A stretch of DNA of 64,000 bases from Prochlorococcus sp. AG-355-I04 (GTDB lineage Bacteria > Cyanobacteriota > Cyanobacteriia > PCC-6307 > Cyanobiaceae). The notes under the pieces were generated by a model. That model made no database searches. It worked only from the letters and a program-made list of their open reading frames with translations, and was not told the DNA's origin. Both the position numbers and the translations under genes were made by a program. Positions within the stretch are counted from its first letter, which is position 1. Every line of letters begins with the position of its first letter. Where the stretch lies: NCBI GenBank assembly GCA_003280915.1, contig QCDL01000003.1, forward strand, positions 113,411-177,410, written 5' to 3'. Of the stretch, positions 1 to 8,512 are shown piece by piece.

Positions 1-1
1 A

Positions 2-409
2 ATTGCTGCAGCATATCATGAAGCTGAGTTAACCATCCCTGACGTAACGCAAACAATAATTTTAACTAGAGCAGGAGGGCGAACAGGGATGCCCGAAAAA
101 GAATCTCTGAAAGATCTTGCGAAACACAATTCCTCTATATGTCTATATCTAAGTGCTAGGCATGTGAAAAGGTCTCAAGAAACTTTACTGGAGTTTTACC
201 CTCCAGAGACTAAAGTGATTGTTGGATTTAGAGTATCTTGGGATGATGGTTGGACATCATTAATAGAATTAAAAGATATGGAAAAATTTTCTATTGAGAA
301 AAAACTAATTAGAACAACCATTTATATAATTAGCCCAGCAATTAGTAATTCTCAAAAAAGATCTAATCTTTATAATCCATCTTATAAGCATCTCTTTAGG
401 AATAAATAA
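2..409 (+). CDS. cobM: Precorrin-4 C11-methyltransferase, 3' part (5' end outside window)
   Basis: The frame is open from base 2, so this is the C-terminal 135 residues of a longer protein; the family is usually about 250 residues. CobM transfers a methyl group from SAM to C-11 of precorrin-4 in corrin ring synthesis in the cytoplasm. The visible stretch TRAGGRTGMPEKESL is the conserved loop of this tetrapyrrole methylase family, followed by the C-terminal SAM-binding half (LYLSARH, KVIVGFRVSWDDG). The ATG at base 89 lies inside that conserved loop and is not the real start. A CobT-like gene of the same pathway lies near 19-20 kb. Confidence is high for the family and good for CobM rather than a sister methylase. 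Confidence 0.85.
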   Translation: MAAAYHEAELTIPDVTQTIILTRAGGRTGMPEKESLKDLAKHNSSICLYLSARHVKRSQETLLEFYPPETKVIVGFRVSWDDGWTSLIELKDMEKFSIEKKLIRTTIYIISPAISNSQKRSNLYNPSYKHLFRNK

Positions 410-464
410 TCTTAAAGTTGATAGAAAAATATTAATTACTATAATTAGTAAAAATTTATTTGCT

Positions 465-959
465 TTGAAAGAAATAAAATCTGTTTCAGGAATCAACAAT
501 AAAGGGGGAGATTCCTCTTTAAAGAGAATAGGAAATTTCATTAAAGAAGCTAGGTTAAGTAAAAATCAATCAATTGAAGAATTGGCTTCTGATTTAAAAA
601 TTGGAGCTCATCAACTTGAAGCCATAGAGGAAGGTAATGAAGAAAAACTACCTGAAAAAGTATTTATCAAAGCAATGATTAGACGGATTTCACAGAAGCT
701 AAAACTTGATACAGAGTTTTTAATGGATGAATTCAAGACAGAGATGAAAGAAGTGAAAATTGAAGAAATAGTTGAAGAAGTTTCCAAAAAAAATTATAAA
801 TCTAGGCAATCTAAGAATTTTAATCCACTAGGATTCCTAATATTTATTTTAATTTCAGGCTTTCTCGGACTAATCGCCTCGTCCTTAATTTTCAATTTAT
901 TTTCAGATTCTTCTCAGAATCAAACTCCAAAACAAGAACTTATTAAAAAAACTAAATAA
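465..959 (+). CDS. RodZ-like helix-turn-helix membrane protein
   Basis: The protein has 164 residues. An N-terminal HTH domain of the Xre/RodZ type spans about residues 20-80 (IGNFIKEARLSKNQSIEELA, then an ALE/GNEEKLP turn and an arginine-rich helix). A linker rich in Glu and Lys follows, then one membrane segment at about 122-146, leaving a short tail outside. RodZ proteins anchor MreB-type cytoskeleton or act as membrane-bound regulators; which applies here cannot be seen. The start is a TTG because no in-frame ATG precedes the HTH. It ends convergently with ppx, overlapping it by 8 bases. It is shorter than E. coli RodZ and lacks the large periplasmic domain. Confidence 0.75.
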   Translation: MKEIKSVSGINNKGGDSSLKRIGNFIKEARLSKNQSIEELASDLKIGAHQLEAIEEGNEEKLPEKVFIKAMIRRISQKLKLDTEFLMDEFKTEMKEVKIEEIVEEVSKKNYKSRQSKNFNPLGFLIFILISGFLGLIASSLIFNLFSDSSQNQTPKQELIKKTK

Positions 960-2547
960 CTTTTAATTCCAAATTCTTTAGTTCTTTTATTACATTACGG
1001 CATAATCCTAAGTTCCATTTTTCAAGAAGAAGATCATGGTTTCTATCTAAAGGTAAAAGTTGAAATGTAAGATTATTTTCCTGTAATTTTATTTGAACTG
1101 AGGAGATCACCTTGTCAGGTCTTTGATCAAGAGCTGCTGCTAGTCTAAGGATTAATGACATTTCAAGAACTAATGTTTTATCTTCTTTGGATATTAAATT
1201 TTGCCAAGACTCATGTCTTTTCTTGGGTAAAGTCTTTCTATGGTACCTAGCAATTGAAGCAATAATATTTGTTTCTGCTTCAGAATATCCCAACAACTCA
1301 CAATTTTTTATTAAGTACCAAGAGTGTTTGTGATATGAACCAACATTCACATATTTCCCACAATTATAAAGATTAGAAGCTGCCCAAAGAAGTTCTTTAG
1401 CTTTAGGGTCATTATCGCTATGAAAGATATTTTTAGTCTGATCATAGATTTGAAAGGCAATATCAATAACTTTCTCAGCTCTTGTATTATCTACTCCAAA
1501 CTTTCTGGCCTGATGAACTATAGTTGTTTTTCTAATATTGCCTTGAATATTTAACTCATTTTTAATTATCCCTTTACGAAGCATCCAATCTACAACCAAA
1601 CCTTCTCGAAGCGCCCTCTCACTTATTATTAATTCATCAAAGTTCAACATCTCCATTGCTGTGTTTAATATCAATGCTCCTGGAATAATTATTTCTGCTC
1701 TTCTCTCACTTAATGAAGGTATTTTCTTGATTTCCGAAACCGGCAATTTAAGAAGTTTTTCCAATACATTTTGTAAATTTTCCCTTTTAAATTTATAACC
1801 ATGCAACTTTTGTTTAGATTCTCCCAAATCATCTGAAATCAGATTTCCTAATGAGGTTGCAGTGCCACTGGTTGCAATCAAAGATAAAGGCTTATCTCCC
1901 TTAGATCTACTTTTTATTTTTCGAACAGAGGGTTCTAAAGATCCTTTAATAAAAGTTGTTAGAAAACTCGATCTTTCTGAATTTATAGACGCTTTATTTA
2001 AAAAATCATTTTTAAGTCTTACCGCACCAATTCTTGAACTGGTTAGAGCTATAGCATCTTTTTTATCTGCAAGTATTAATTCTGTAGATCCTCCTCCAAT
2101 ATCTATGATTACAAAAGACTCATCTTTAAAAGCCATCCCAGAGAGAACACCAAGGTAAATTAATCTAGCTTCCTCAGAACCACTTATCATTTCTATTTGA
2201 ATATCAGTTTCATCAAGAACTCTTCTAATAAAATCTTGACCGTTTGGAGCTTCCCTAACTGCACTTGTTGCTGCTGTTACTATTTGTTTTACTCCATTAC
2301 TTTTACAATATTCCTTAAATCGCTTGAGAGTAACTAATGCTCTTTGGATTGATTCTTCAGTAAGATTTCCCTCCTCATCTCTTTCTCCAAGACGAGTGGT
2401 TGATTTATCAGTGAATTTTATTGAAAATGATTTTAATTCTAGATTAATTTCTGCTACTAAGAGATGTGTAGAGTTTGTTCCAATATCTATAGAAGCTACT
2501 AAAATTTGCTTTTCTTGAAAATATCTTAAATCTTGTTTCTGTATCAT
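952..2547 (-). CDS. ppx: Exopolyphosphatase / guanosine pentaphosphatase (Ppx/GppA)
   Basis: 531 residues, the normal length for the long Ppx form with a C-terminal HD-like domain. The enzyme releases phosphate from polyphosphate chains, and may also act on pppGpp. The ASKHA-type nucleotide/phosphate motifs are visible: SIDIGTNSTHLLVAEI near residue 20 and IIDIGGGSTELIL near residue 147, followed by the IATSGTATSLGN segment. The C-terminal part (about 320-510) is helical with a His-rich stretch (YHKHSWYLI, ARYHRK) as in the HD domain of Ppx. It is transcribed divergently from the UbiA gene. Polyphosphate turnover fits a phosphate-limited oceanic cell. Confidence 0.92.
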   Translation of the reverse strand: MIQKQDLRYFQEKQILVASIDIGTNSTHLLVAEINLELKSFSIKFTDKSTTRLGERDEEGNLTEESIQRALVTLKRFKEYCKSNGVKQIVTAATSAVREAPNGQDFIRRVLDETDIQIEMISGSEEARLIYLGVLSGMAFKDESFVIIDIGGGSTELILADKKDAIALTSSRIGAVRLKNDFLNKASINSERSSFLTTFIKGSLEPSVRKIKSRSKGDKPLSLIATSGTATSLGNLISDDLGESKQKLHGYKFKRENLQNVLEKLLKLPVSEIKKIPSLSERRAEIIIPGALILNTAMEMLNFDELIISERALREGLVVDWMLRKGIIKNELNIQGNIRKTTIVHQARKFGVDNTRAEKVIDIAFQIYDQTKNIFHSDNDPKAKELLWAASNLYNCGKYVNVGSYHKHSWYLIKNCELLGYSEAETNIIASIARYHRKTLPKKRHESWQNLISKEDKTLVLEMSLILRLAAALDQRPDKVISSVQIKLQENNLTFQLLPLDRNHDLLLEKWNLGLCRNVIKELKNLELKVI

Positions 2548-2651
2548 TTCTTTTTATAAGATGCAGATATCTTTAATCCATTAATAAATATACCCAACAT
2601 TGATTATTAAATAATAGAAATCATTTAATCCTAGTAAGATTATTTAAAGTT

Positions 2652-3560
2652 ATGAAATATACAATAGGGTATATGCAGAATAAAAATCGACAAATTAGAT
2701 TAAGTACTTTTTTTGAATTATTAAGGTGGAATAAGCCGACTGGAAGAATGATCTTACTTATACCTGCTGGGTGGAGTTTATATTTAACTCCTGGCGCAAA
2801 TCCAACATTTTTAATGTTGTTAAGAATAATCCTTGGAGGGCTATTAGTAAGTGGCTTAGGTTGCGTAGTTAATGATATTTGGGATAAAAAAATTGATCAA
2901 AAAGTTATTAGGACAAAGAACAGACCTCTAGCTGCAAATAAAATCAGTCTTAAAACGGCTTATTCAATTCTTTTCTTTTTAATTTTATGTAGTTTCTTTT
3001 TAACTTTGTCACTACCTCAACCTGGCAGGATCCTTTCGATTTCACTCGCTTTTTTAGCTTTACCTATTATTTTAATTTATCCTTCTGCTAAAAGATGGTT
3101 TAAATATCCTCAATTAATCTTATCCATATGCTGGGGTTTTGCTGTCTTAATACCCTGGGCCGCAAATGAAGGTAATTTAAATAGTATTGTTTTATTGTTT
3201 TGCTGGCTAGCTACTATTTTTTGGACTTTTGGCTTTGACACGATTTATGCGTTAGCAGATAAAAAATATGATATCAAAATTGGAATAAACAGTTCCGCTG
3301 TTAACCTCCAGAACCATACAAGAGTAACTATTCAAATTTGTTATTTTTTAACTTCTATTTTTCTCGCATTATGCGGATTTATTAATCAAATGGATTTTAT
3401 TTTTTGGCCAATTTGGCTTACGACAGCAATCTTAATGCAGAGAGATATAATAAAAGTATTTCCTGAGGAAAAGCAATCAATAAAAAATATTGGGAATCAC
3501 TTCAAAAATCAATCAATTTATGGAGGAGTCCTTTTATTAGGAATTATTATTGCCTCATAA
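2652..3560 (+). CDS. ubiA: UbiA-family 4-hydroxybenzoate polyprenyltransferase
   Basis: 302-residue integral membrane prenyltransferase that joins a polyprenyl diphosphate to an aromatic acid. In cyanobacteria this is an early step of plastoquinone synthesis. Both Asp-rich magnesium/diphosphate motifs are present: NDIWDKKIDQ around residues 74-83 and DTIYALADKKYD around 197-208. The sequence FELLRWNKPTGRMILLIPAGW at the N-terminus is typical of the 4-hydroxybenzoate branch. Seven to nine hydrophobic helices can be traced. The start at 2652 is ATG; another in-frame ATG (MQNKNRQ) lies 24 bases downstream and is an equally good start. Nine bases separate it from the next gene, so they are probably co-transcribed. 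Confidence 0.9.
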   Translation: MKYTIGYMQNKNRQIRLSTFFELLRWNKPTGRMILLIPAGWSLYLTPGANPTFLMLLRIILGGLLVSGLGCVVNDIWDKKIDQKVIRTKNRPLAANKISLKTAYSILFFLILCSFFLTLSLPQPGRILSISLAFLALPIILIYPSAKRWFKYPQLILSICWGFAVLIPWAANEGNLNSIVLLFCWLATIFWTFGFDTIYALADKKYDIKIGINSSAVNLQNHTRVTIQICYFLTSIFLALCGFINQMDFIFWPIWLTTAILMQRDIIKVFPEEKQSIKNIGNHFKNQSIYGGVLLLGIIIAS

Positions 3561-3569
3561 CTCTTAAAT

Positions 3570-4439
3570 ATGGTTTCAAGATTACAAAAAGGTGATCTAA
3601 TAGATATTTTAGCTCCAAGCTCATTTATTGATGAAGAAGAAAATTTTCAAAAAGGCATAGAAATCTTAAAAAACTGGGGATTGGAAATTAATGAAAATAA
3701 TTCCCTGTCAAAAAAATTTGGTTATTTTGCAGGCGACGATTCTACTAGATTTGAAGAACTGGAAAAAGCACAAAATAGTAAGCTAATCATTTTTGCAAAA
3801 GGAGGTTGGGGTTCAGCAAGACTATTAGAAAAAAAACCTTCTTGGCAGCATGGTTTAATGCTTGGATTCTCAGATACATGTTCTTTACTACTATCTAAAT
3901 ATTCTCAAGGATTTATAGGTTCTATTCATGGGCCCATGGTTACTGGCCTTTTCAAAGAGCCAGAGTGGAGTCTTGAAAGATTAAGAAATTTACTTTTTGA
4001 GGGATATGTTGCGGACATACGAGGAATTCCTTTAAGAGGTGGGAAAGCTAAAGGAGAAATTATCGTTTCTAACTTAACTATTGCTACTTTTTTAATTGGT
4101 ACTGATCATTTCCCAGATTGCAAAGGGAAAATAATAATTTTTGAAGATATTAATGAAGATATTTATAAAATTGATCGCATGTTGACTTACCTCAGAATGA
4201 CTAAAACACTTTCTGAAATTGCTGGCATTGGATTCGGAAGTTTTTCTAATGATTCCTGTGACCTTGAATGGAAAGATTTACTAAAAAAATGCATTATTGA
4301 AAGACTCCAAGAGTTTGATTTTCCTATTCTTTTTGACCTCCCAATAGGCCACAGATCGGGAAATGCTTGCATTCCTTTAGGATACGAAGCCACCTTAAAT
4401 GGTGATGATGGCATTCTTAGTATCGATTCACCTTTTTAA
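3570..4439 (+). CDS. ldcA: Muramoyltetrapeptide LD-carboxypeptidase (peptidase family S66)
   Basis: 289 residues, the standard S66 length. LD-carboxypeptidases remove the terminal D-Ala from murein tetrapeptides during peptidoglycan recycling; MccF relatives in the same family instead cleave microcin C. The catalytic triad can be placed: Ser101 in GFSDTC, Glu192 in IIFEDINED, and His261 in PIGHRSGN. The N-terminal half carries the flexible FAKGGWGSARLL loop. No signal peptide is visible, so it is cytoplasmic. It follows the UbiA gene by nine bases and ends back to back with ispD with no gap. LdcA is more likely than MccF because no microcin genes are nearby. Confidence 0.87.
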   Translation: MVSRLQKGDLIDILAPSSFIDEEENFQKGIEILKNWGLEINENNSLSKKFGYFAGDDSTRFEELEKAQNSKLIIFAKGGWGSARLLEKKPSWQHGLMLGFSDTCSLLLSKYSQGFIGSIHGPMVTGLFKEPEWSLERLRNLLFEGYVADIRGIPLRGGKAKGEIIVSNLTIATFLIGTDHFPDCKGKIIIFEDINEDIYKIDRMLTYLRMTKTLSEIAGIGFGSFSNDSCDLEWKDLLKKCIIERLQEFDFPILFDLPIGHRSGNACIPLGYEATLNGDDGILSIDSPF

Positions 4440-5111
4440 CTAGGGGTTCTTCACAAAAAGTTTTGCTATTTTCAAATCAATAGGGGATGTAATTTTTATA
4501 TTTGAATAAGTTCCTTCAATAATCTTCACTTTCCAATTAAGCATTTCGAATAGTGAGGCATCATCTGTGACATTCCAGTTTTTATCAATTGCCATCTTGT
4601 GAGCTTTTTTTAATCTATCTACTAAAAAGCCCTGAGGAGTTTGTGCTGCCCATAAATAATTTCTATCTGGTGTTTCTTTAATAAAACCTTCATTATCAAC
4701 AATCTTTATTGTGTCAGTTACCTTAGTAGCCAAAATTACTGCTTCATTTTCATCTAATTGCTTGGCACAAAGGTCTATCAATTCAGGATTAATTAGACAT
4801 CTAGCACCATCATGTATTAAAACTTTTTCAGCATCTTTTGGCAGCGCTTTTAAACCATTAAAAACTGACTGCTGTCTGGTGTCACCACCATTAATCCAAT
4901 GAACTTTATGGGCAAAATCCTTTGTTGAATTTAATAATAAATTTTTATCTTTCGGTTGACCAATTATTCCAACCCAATTTGTTGAGCTCGCAGAAAATAC
5001 AGATTTAAGTGTCCAATAAATCAAAGACTCTCCCTCTAAATCAATAAGTAATTTATTTTTTCCAGCTTTCATTCTGCTACCGCTCCCTGCAGCTGGTATT
5101 AAAAAGTGCAC
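4440..5111 (-). CDS. ispD: 2-C-methyl-D-erythritol 4-phosphate cytidylyltransferase
   Basis: 223 residues. IspD transfers CMP from CTP to methylerythritol 4-phosphate, the third step of the MEP isoprenoid pathway that feeds chlorophyll phytyl, carotenoid and quinone side chains. The N-terminal nucleotide loop [11 protein letters not shown] with the following [11 protein letters not shown] is intact. The middle HDGARCL motif and the C-terminal TDDASLFE substrate motif are present. Its products are used by the UbiA, ChlG and CtaB prenyltransferases encoded in this same window. It is divergent from fabG with a 92-base gap. Confidence 0.95.
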   Translation of the reverse strand: MHFLIPAAGSGSRMKAGKNKLLIDLEGESLIYWTLKSVFSASSTNWVGIIGQPKDKNLLLNSTKDFAHKVHWINGGDTRQQSVFNGLKALPKDAEKVLIHDGARCLINPELIDLCAKQLDENEAVILATKVTDTIKIVDNEGFIKETPDRNYLWAAQTPQGFLVDRLKKAHKMAIDKNWNVTDDASLFEMLNWKVKIIEGTYSNIKITSPIDLKIAKLFVKNP

Positions 5112-5203
5112 AATAGAAGGTCTTAATATTTTCTAGACAATTATAAATAAAAGCAATATCTTTACACAAATAGTACTACGATTGAAAATTATAAAATTTC
5201 ATA

Positions 5204-5953
5204 ATGTCCAATACAGATTCATTATCAGGCAAAGTTGCTTTAATCACAGGAGCTAGCAGAGGAATTGGTAAAGAAATTGCTTTAGAACTAAGTCGCTCTG
5301 GAGCAGAAGTTTTTATTAATTACTCTTCTTCTGATGAAAAAGCTGAAGAAGTTGTAAATTCAATAAAAAATTCAGGAGGTAAAGCTCATAAATTAAAATT
5401 CGATGTTTCAAAAGAGGATTCTGTCAGTTCAGCTTTTGAAGAAATCATAAAAATTAATGGCTCCATTGATATTCTTATTAACAATGCTGGTATTACTCGA
5501 GATGGACTATTGATGAGAATGAAATCGGAACAATGGGATGATGTATTAAATACAAACTTAAAAGGGGTTTTTCTTTGTACAAAATATGCTTCAAAATTTA
5601 TGATGAAAAAAAGAAGTGGTAGTATCGTAAATATTTCATCTGTTGTTGGAATAATTGGTAATCCTGGTCAAGCAAATTATTCTGCAGCCAAAGCTGGCGT
5701 TATTGGATTCACCAAAACTTGCGCTAAAGAATTTGCTTCTAGAGGTATAAACGTAAATGCAATAGCTCCAGGCTTTATAGAAACAGAAATGACTGAAAAA
5801 CTTAATACTGAAGAGATACTTAAAGTTATCCCTTTAGGGAAATTAGGAAGTTGTACTCAAATTGCAAACTTAGTTTCATTCTTAGTTTCAAGTGATGCAG
5901 GAAGGTACATTACAGGTCAGACAATCAGTATAGACGGAGGTATGAGTATTTAA
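5204..5953 (+). CDS. fabG: 3-oxoacyl-[acyl-carrier-protein] reductase
   Basis: 249-residue short-chain dehydrogenase. FabG reduces 3-ketoacyl-ACP with NADPH in each fatty acid elongation cycle. The Rossmann glycine motif LITGASRGIGKE is near residue 15 and the NNAG motif near 92. The catalytic residues Ser146, Tyr159 and Lys163 have exactly the spacing of E. coli FabG. The C-terminal TGQTISIDGGMSI matches FabG closely, which is why I prefer it over a generic SDR. The TAA stop directly abuts the stop of the small membrane protein gene on the other strand. Confidence 0.95.
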   Translation: MSNTDSLSGKVALITGASRGIGKEIALELSRSGAEVFINYSSSDEKAEEVVNSIKNSGGKAHKLKFDVSKEDSVSSAFEEIIKINGSIDILINNAGITRDGLLMRMKSEQWDDVLNTNLKGVFLCTKYASKFMMKKRSGSIVNISSVVGIIGNPGQANYSAAKAGVIGFTKTCAKEFASRGINVNAIAPGFIETEMTEKLNTEEILKVIPLGKLGSCTQIANLVSFLVSSDAGRYITGQTISIDGGMSI

Positions 5954-6133
5954 TTATGTACTTTCGTAAGGCTGGCCCAATTCATCTCTTAACCTTCTAA
6001 TTTTTTGTAAAAGTTTTAGTCTTCGACTTCTAGCAGTTAATGTCAAGAAAAATCTTAAAGGAAAGTATATTAGTGTCATAGCAATCGCGAGGATTGCGGT
6101 AAGAGTAAAAATAAGATTATTTGTTTCTTCCAT
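5954..6133 (-). CDS. Small conserved-type membrane protein, 59 aa, unknown function
   Basis: A 59-codon ORF on the minus strand begins with ATG at 6133 and ends with TAA at 5956-5954, directly abutting the fabG stop. The translation starts MEETNNLIFTLTAILA, has one hydrophobic segment at about residues 7-33, and then a strongly basic helix (ARSRRLKLLQKIRRLRDE), giving a positive-inside C-terminal tail. This single-helix plus basic tail layout, and the way it fills the whole fabG-groEL gap, argue for a real gene. I do not recognise a named family. Confidence 0.6.
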   Translation of the reverse strand: MEETNNLIFTLTAILAIAMTLIYFPLRFFLTLTARSRRLKLLQKIRRLRDELGQPYEST

Positions 6134-6265
6134 AACTTAAAGATACTCTTATTTGAGTTAATTTGTATGCCTCATTAAAAAGAAATTCGGCTTTCCCCAC
6201 TTAATTAAATATCCCTTAAAAATGATTCTATGGGAGATTAGAATAGGAATAAAGATCGAGTAAAC

Positions 6266-7987
6266 ATGGCCAAACAGTTAAGTTTTTCTAATGAGTCAAG
6301 AGAAGCGCTAGAAAAAGGTGTGAATTTCGTAGCTAATGCAGTAAAGGTTACTATTGGGCCAAAAGCAAAAAACGTTGTAATAGAGAAGAAATTTGGTTCG
6401 CCAGATATAGTAAGAGATGGATCTACAGTTGCTAAAGAGATCGAGATTGAAAACCCTATCTCTAATTTAGGTGCAAAATTAATAGAACAAGTTGCATCCA
6501 AGACAAAAGAGAGTGCTGGTGATGGAACAACAACAGCAACCATTTTGACTCAGAAGATGGTGCAGGAGGGATTGAAAAATATTGCTTCCGGCGCAAACCC
6601 TATGGAGTTAAAAAAAGGTATGGAGGCAGGCCTATCTTTTGTCTTAGAAAAATTAAGTTCCAAAAGTATTTCATTAAGTGGTTCTGATATCCAAAAAGTT
6701 GCAACAGTTAGTGCTGGAGGTGATGAAGAAATTGGATCTATAATTTCGAAAGCAATGGATATTGTTACTTCAGATGGTGTAATAACTGTCGAAGAATCGC
6801 AATCATTAGAAACTGAATTAGATATAACTGAAGGTATGTCTTTTGATAGAGGTTATAGTTCTCCGTATTTTGTAACAGACCAAGAAAGACAAGTTTGTGA
6901 ACTTGAAAATCCTAAAATATTAATAACTGATCAAAAAGTCTCAACTTTAGTTGATCTAGTTCCAATACTTGAAGAAATTCAGAAGTCAGGCTCACCTTTT
7001 CTAATTCTTGCTGAAGATATCGAAGGAGAGGCTTTAACTACTCTGGTTTTAAATAAGAATAGTGGGGTTTTAAATGTTGCTTCCGTAAGGGCTCCGTTAT
7101 TTGGTGAGAGAAGAAAAGCTGCCCTCGAAGATATTGCAATTCTTACAGGGGCTAAGTTAATTAGCGAAGATAAATCGATGACACTTGATAAAGTGTCGAT
7201 TAATGATTTAGGTAAAGCAAAAAAAATAACTATCACAAAGGACAAAACTACAATTGTCGCCTACGAAGACACTAAAGATTTAGTTAAAGCGAGAGTAGAG
7301 AAATTAAAGAGAGAAGTTAATATAACTGAATCTGAGTATGATCAAGATAAAATCAATGAAAGGATAGCCAAACTAGCTGGAGGAGTAGCTCTTATCAAAG
7401 TAGGAGCTGCCACAGAAACAGAGATGAAGTATAAAAAGTTGAGAATCGAAGATTCCCTTAATGCTACGAAAGCTGCTATTGAAGAGGGTGTTGTCTCTGG
7501 AGGAGGACAAACTTTAATTGAAATATCAGATGACCTTTTAAATTTAAGTGAAACATCTTCAGATGATTTAAGGACAGGGATAAATATAGTCAAAGAAGCC
7601 CTTTTGGAACCCACCAAACAAATAGCAAAAAATGCTGGTTTTAATGGAGATGTAGTTGTCGCTGAAATTAAAAGACTTAACAAAGGCTTTAATGCTAATT
7701 CAGGAAAATATGAGGATTTAAAAGATTCAGGAATATTAGATCCAACCAAAGTAATAAGATTAGCTCTTCAAGATTCAGTATCTATTGCAGCTATGCTCCT
7801 CACAACAGAAGTTGCGATGGCTGACATTCCAGAGCCTGAAGCCGCAGCCCCTGGAGGACCAGGTGGAGATCCCATGGGAGGAATGGGTGGTATGGGAATG
7901 CCGGGAATGGGTGGCATGGGAATGCCAGGAATGGGTGGCATGGGAATGCCAGGAATGGGTGGCATGGGAATGCCGGGTATGATGTAA
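6266..7987 (+). CDS. groL: 60 kDa chaperonin (GroEL), stand-alone copy
   Basis: 573 residues, somewhat longer than the usual 540-550. GroEL forms double-ring chambers that fold proteins with ATP. The ATP-site motifs [17 protein letters not shown] and [12 protein letters not shown] are intact near the N-terminus, as is GGGQTLIEI near residue 412. The extra length is the C-terminal tail, where an 8-residue GGMGMPGM unit occurs four times. No groES precedes it, so this is a non-operonic copy of the kind cyanobacteria carry beside groES-groEL. I see no CIRCE inverted repeat (TTAGCACTC type) in the 130 bases upstream, so HrcA control is not supported here. Confidence 0.96.
   Translation: MAKQLSFSNESREALEKGVNFVANAVKVTIGPKAKNVVIEKKFGSPDIVRDGSTVAKEIEIENPISNLGAKLIEQVASKTKESAGDGTTTATILTQKMVQEGLKNIASGANPMELKKGMEAGLSFVLEKLSSKSISLSGSDIQKVATVSAGGDEEIGSIISKAMDIVTSDGVITVEESQSLETELDITEGMSFDRGYSSPYFVTDQERQVCELENPKILITDQKVSTLVDLVPILEEIQKSGSPFLILAEDIEGEALTTLVLNKNSGVLNVASVRAPLFGERRKAALEDIAILTGAKLISEDKSMTLDKVSINDLGKAKKITITKDKTTIVAYEDTKDLVKARVEKLKREVNITESEYDQDKINERIAKLAGGVALIKVGAATETEMKYKKLRIEDSLNATKAAIEEGVVSGGGQTLIEISDDLLNLSETSSDDLRTGINIVKEALLEPTKQIAKNAGFNGDVVVAEIKRLNKGFNANSGKYEDLKDSGILDPTKVIRLALQDSVSIAAMLLTTEVAMADIPEPEAAAPGGPGGDPMGGMGGMGMPGMGGMGMPGMGGMGMPGMGGMGMPGMM
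7886..7981 (+). repeat. Tandem 24-bp repeat coding the GroEL Gly-Met tail
   Basis: Four head-to-tail 24-base units, each coding GGMGMPGM, at 7886-7909, 7910-7933, 7934-7957 and 7958-7981. Units differ only at a few third positions (ggt/ggc, ccg/cca). Copy number could change by slippage without a frameshift. Confidence 0.95.
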
Positions 7988-8006
7988 AGCTAACTAGCTT
8001 TTTTAT
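7986..8006. terminator. Short hairpin shared by the convergent groEL and hypothetical genes
   Basis: AAAGCT (7986-7991) pairs with AGCTTT (7996-8001) around a 4-base loop and is followed by Ts. It sits across the stop codons of the two convergent genes and could end transcription from both sides. The stem is only 6 bp, so support is modest. Confidence 0.45.
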
Positions 8007-8505
8007 CGTTGTTAATCCACTTTCTTAAATTTTTAATATAAGGTAGGGGTAATTTTGGGGTTTCAGTAAACTGATTTATTTTATGAAAATTTTGATTTTT
8101 GCTAGATACTTCATTGCTGCTAGTAGTTTCTAGGCCATTTGATTCCCACTTTGTTTCTTCAATATTTTCAAAAGTTTTTGATAATTCAAGCTTAATTTGT
8201 TCTTGATTTTCTTCATGCACTTCATCAATTAAAGAGATCTGTTCGTGATTTTCTTCATGCACTTCATCAATTAAAGAGATCTGTTCTTGATTTTCTTCAT
8301 GCACTTCATCAATTAAAGAGATCTGTTCGTGATTTTCTTCTTCACGCTGATTTTCCTTTTGTTGTGAACTATGGATTAATAAATCATTTAATGAATCAAT
8401 CCCAAATCTATGGACCCATTTAAGAACAACATTTTCTTTAAGCAAAAAATTATTTTCTAAAGAGGCTTGTTTAAAAACTTCTATTAAATGATTTTTTAAA
8501 AGCAT
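7990..8505 (-). CDS. Hypothetical protein with central acidic tandem repeats
   Basis: 171 residues, not recognised as a named family. The first 45 residues look like a small folded helical unit (NVVLKWVHRFGIDSLNDLL). The C-terminal 30 residues form a second conserved-looking motif (PYIKNLRKWINND). Between them lies an acidic linker made of a 14-residue unit, approximately EENxEQISLIDEVH, repeated three times plus a partial copy. No signal peptide or membrane segment is seen, so it is probably cytoplasmic. It lies just downstream of, and in the same direction as, the ABC exporter genes. A linker of variable length between two conserved ends is my inference. Confidence 0.65.
   Translation of the reverse strand: MLLKNHLIEVFKQASLENNFLLKENVVLKWVHRFGIDSLNDLLIHSSQQKENQREEENHEQISLIDEVHEENQEQISLIDEVHEENHEQISLIDEVHEENQEQIKLELSKTFENIEETKWESNGLETTSSNEVSSKNQNFHKINQFTETPKLPLPYIKNLRKWINNDKKAS
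8198..8345 (-). repeat. 42-bp tandem repeat inside the hypothetical gene, about 3.5 copies
   Basis: Units at 8198-8239, 8240-8281 and 8282-8323 are nearly identical (differences such as TCTTGA/TCGTGA), and a partial fourth unit runs to about 8345. The unit is 14 codons, so the reading frame is kept. The near identity in the DNA points to recent duplication. Confidence 0.92.
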
Positions 8506-8512
8506 AAAATTT

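Noticed and set aside
305..541. 78-codon minus-strand ORF across the cobM end
   Set aside because: It overlaps two supported plus-strand genes and reads as low-complexity Ile/Leu/Phe sequence.
6134..6265. ACTC...GAGT inverted repeat upstream of groEL as a CIRCE element
   Set aside because: It lacks the TTAGCACTC arms and 9-base spacing; the match is only four bases on each side.
7768..7982. Proline- and tryptophan-rich ORFs in other frames of the groEL tail
   Set aside because: They are shadows of the 24-bp GGMGMPGM repeat; the groEL frame explains the sequence.
8198..8345. Evenly spaced repeats resembling a CRISPR array
   Set aside because: The units are directly adjacent with no spacers, and the 42-base period keeps the coding frame of a protein.
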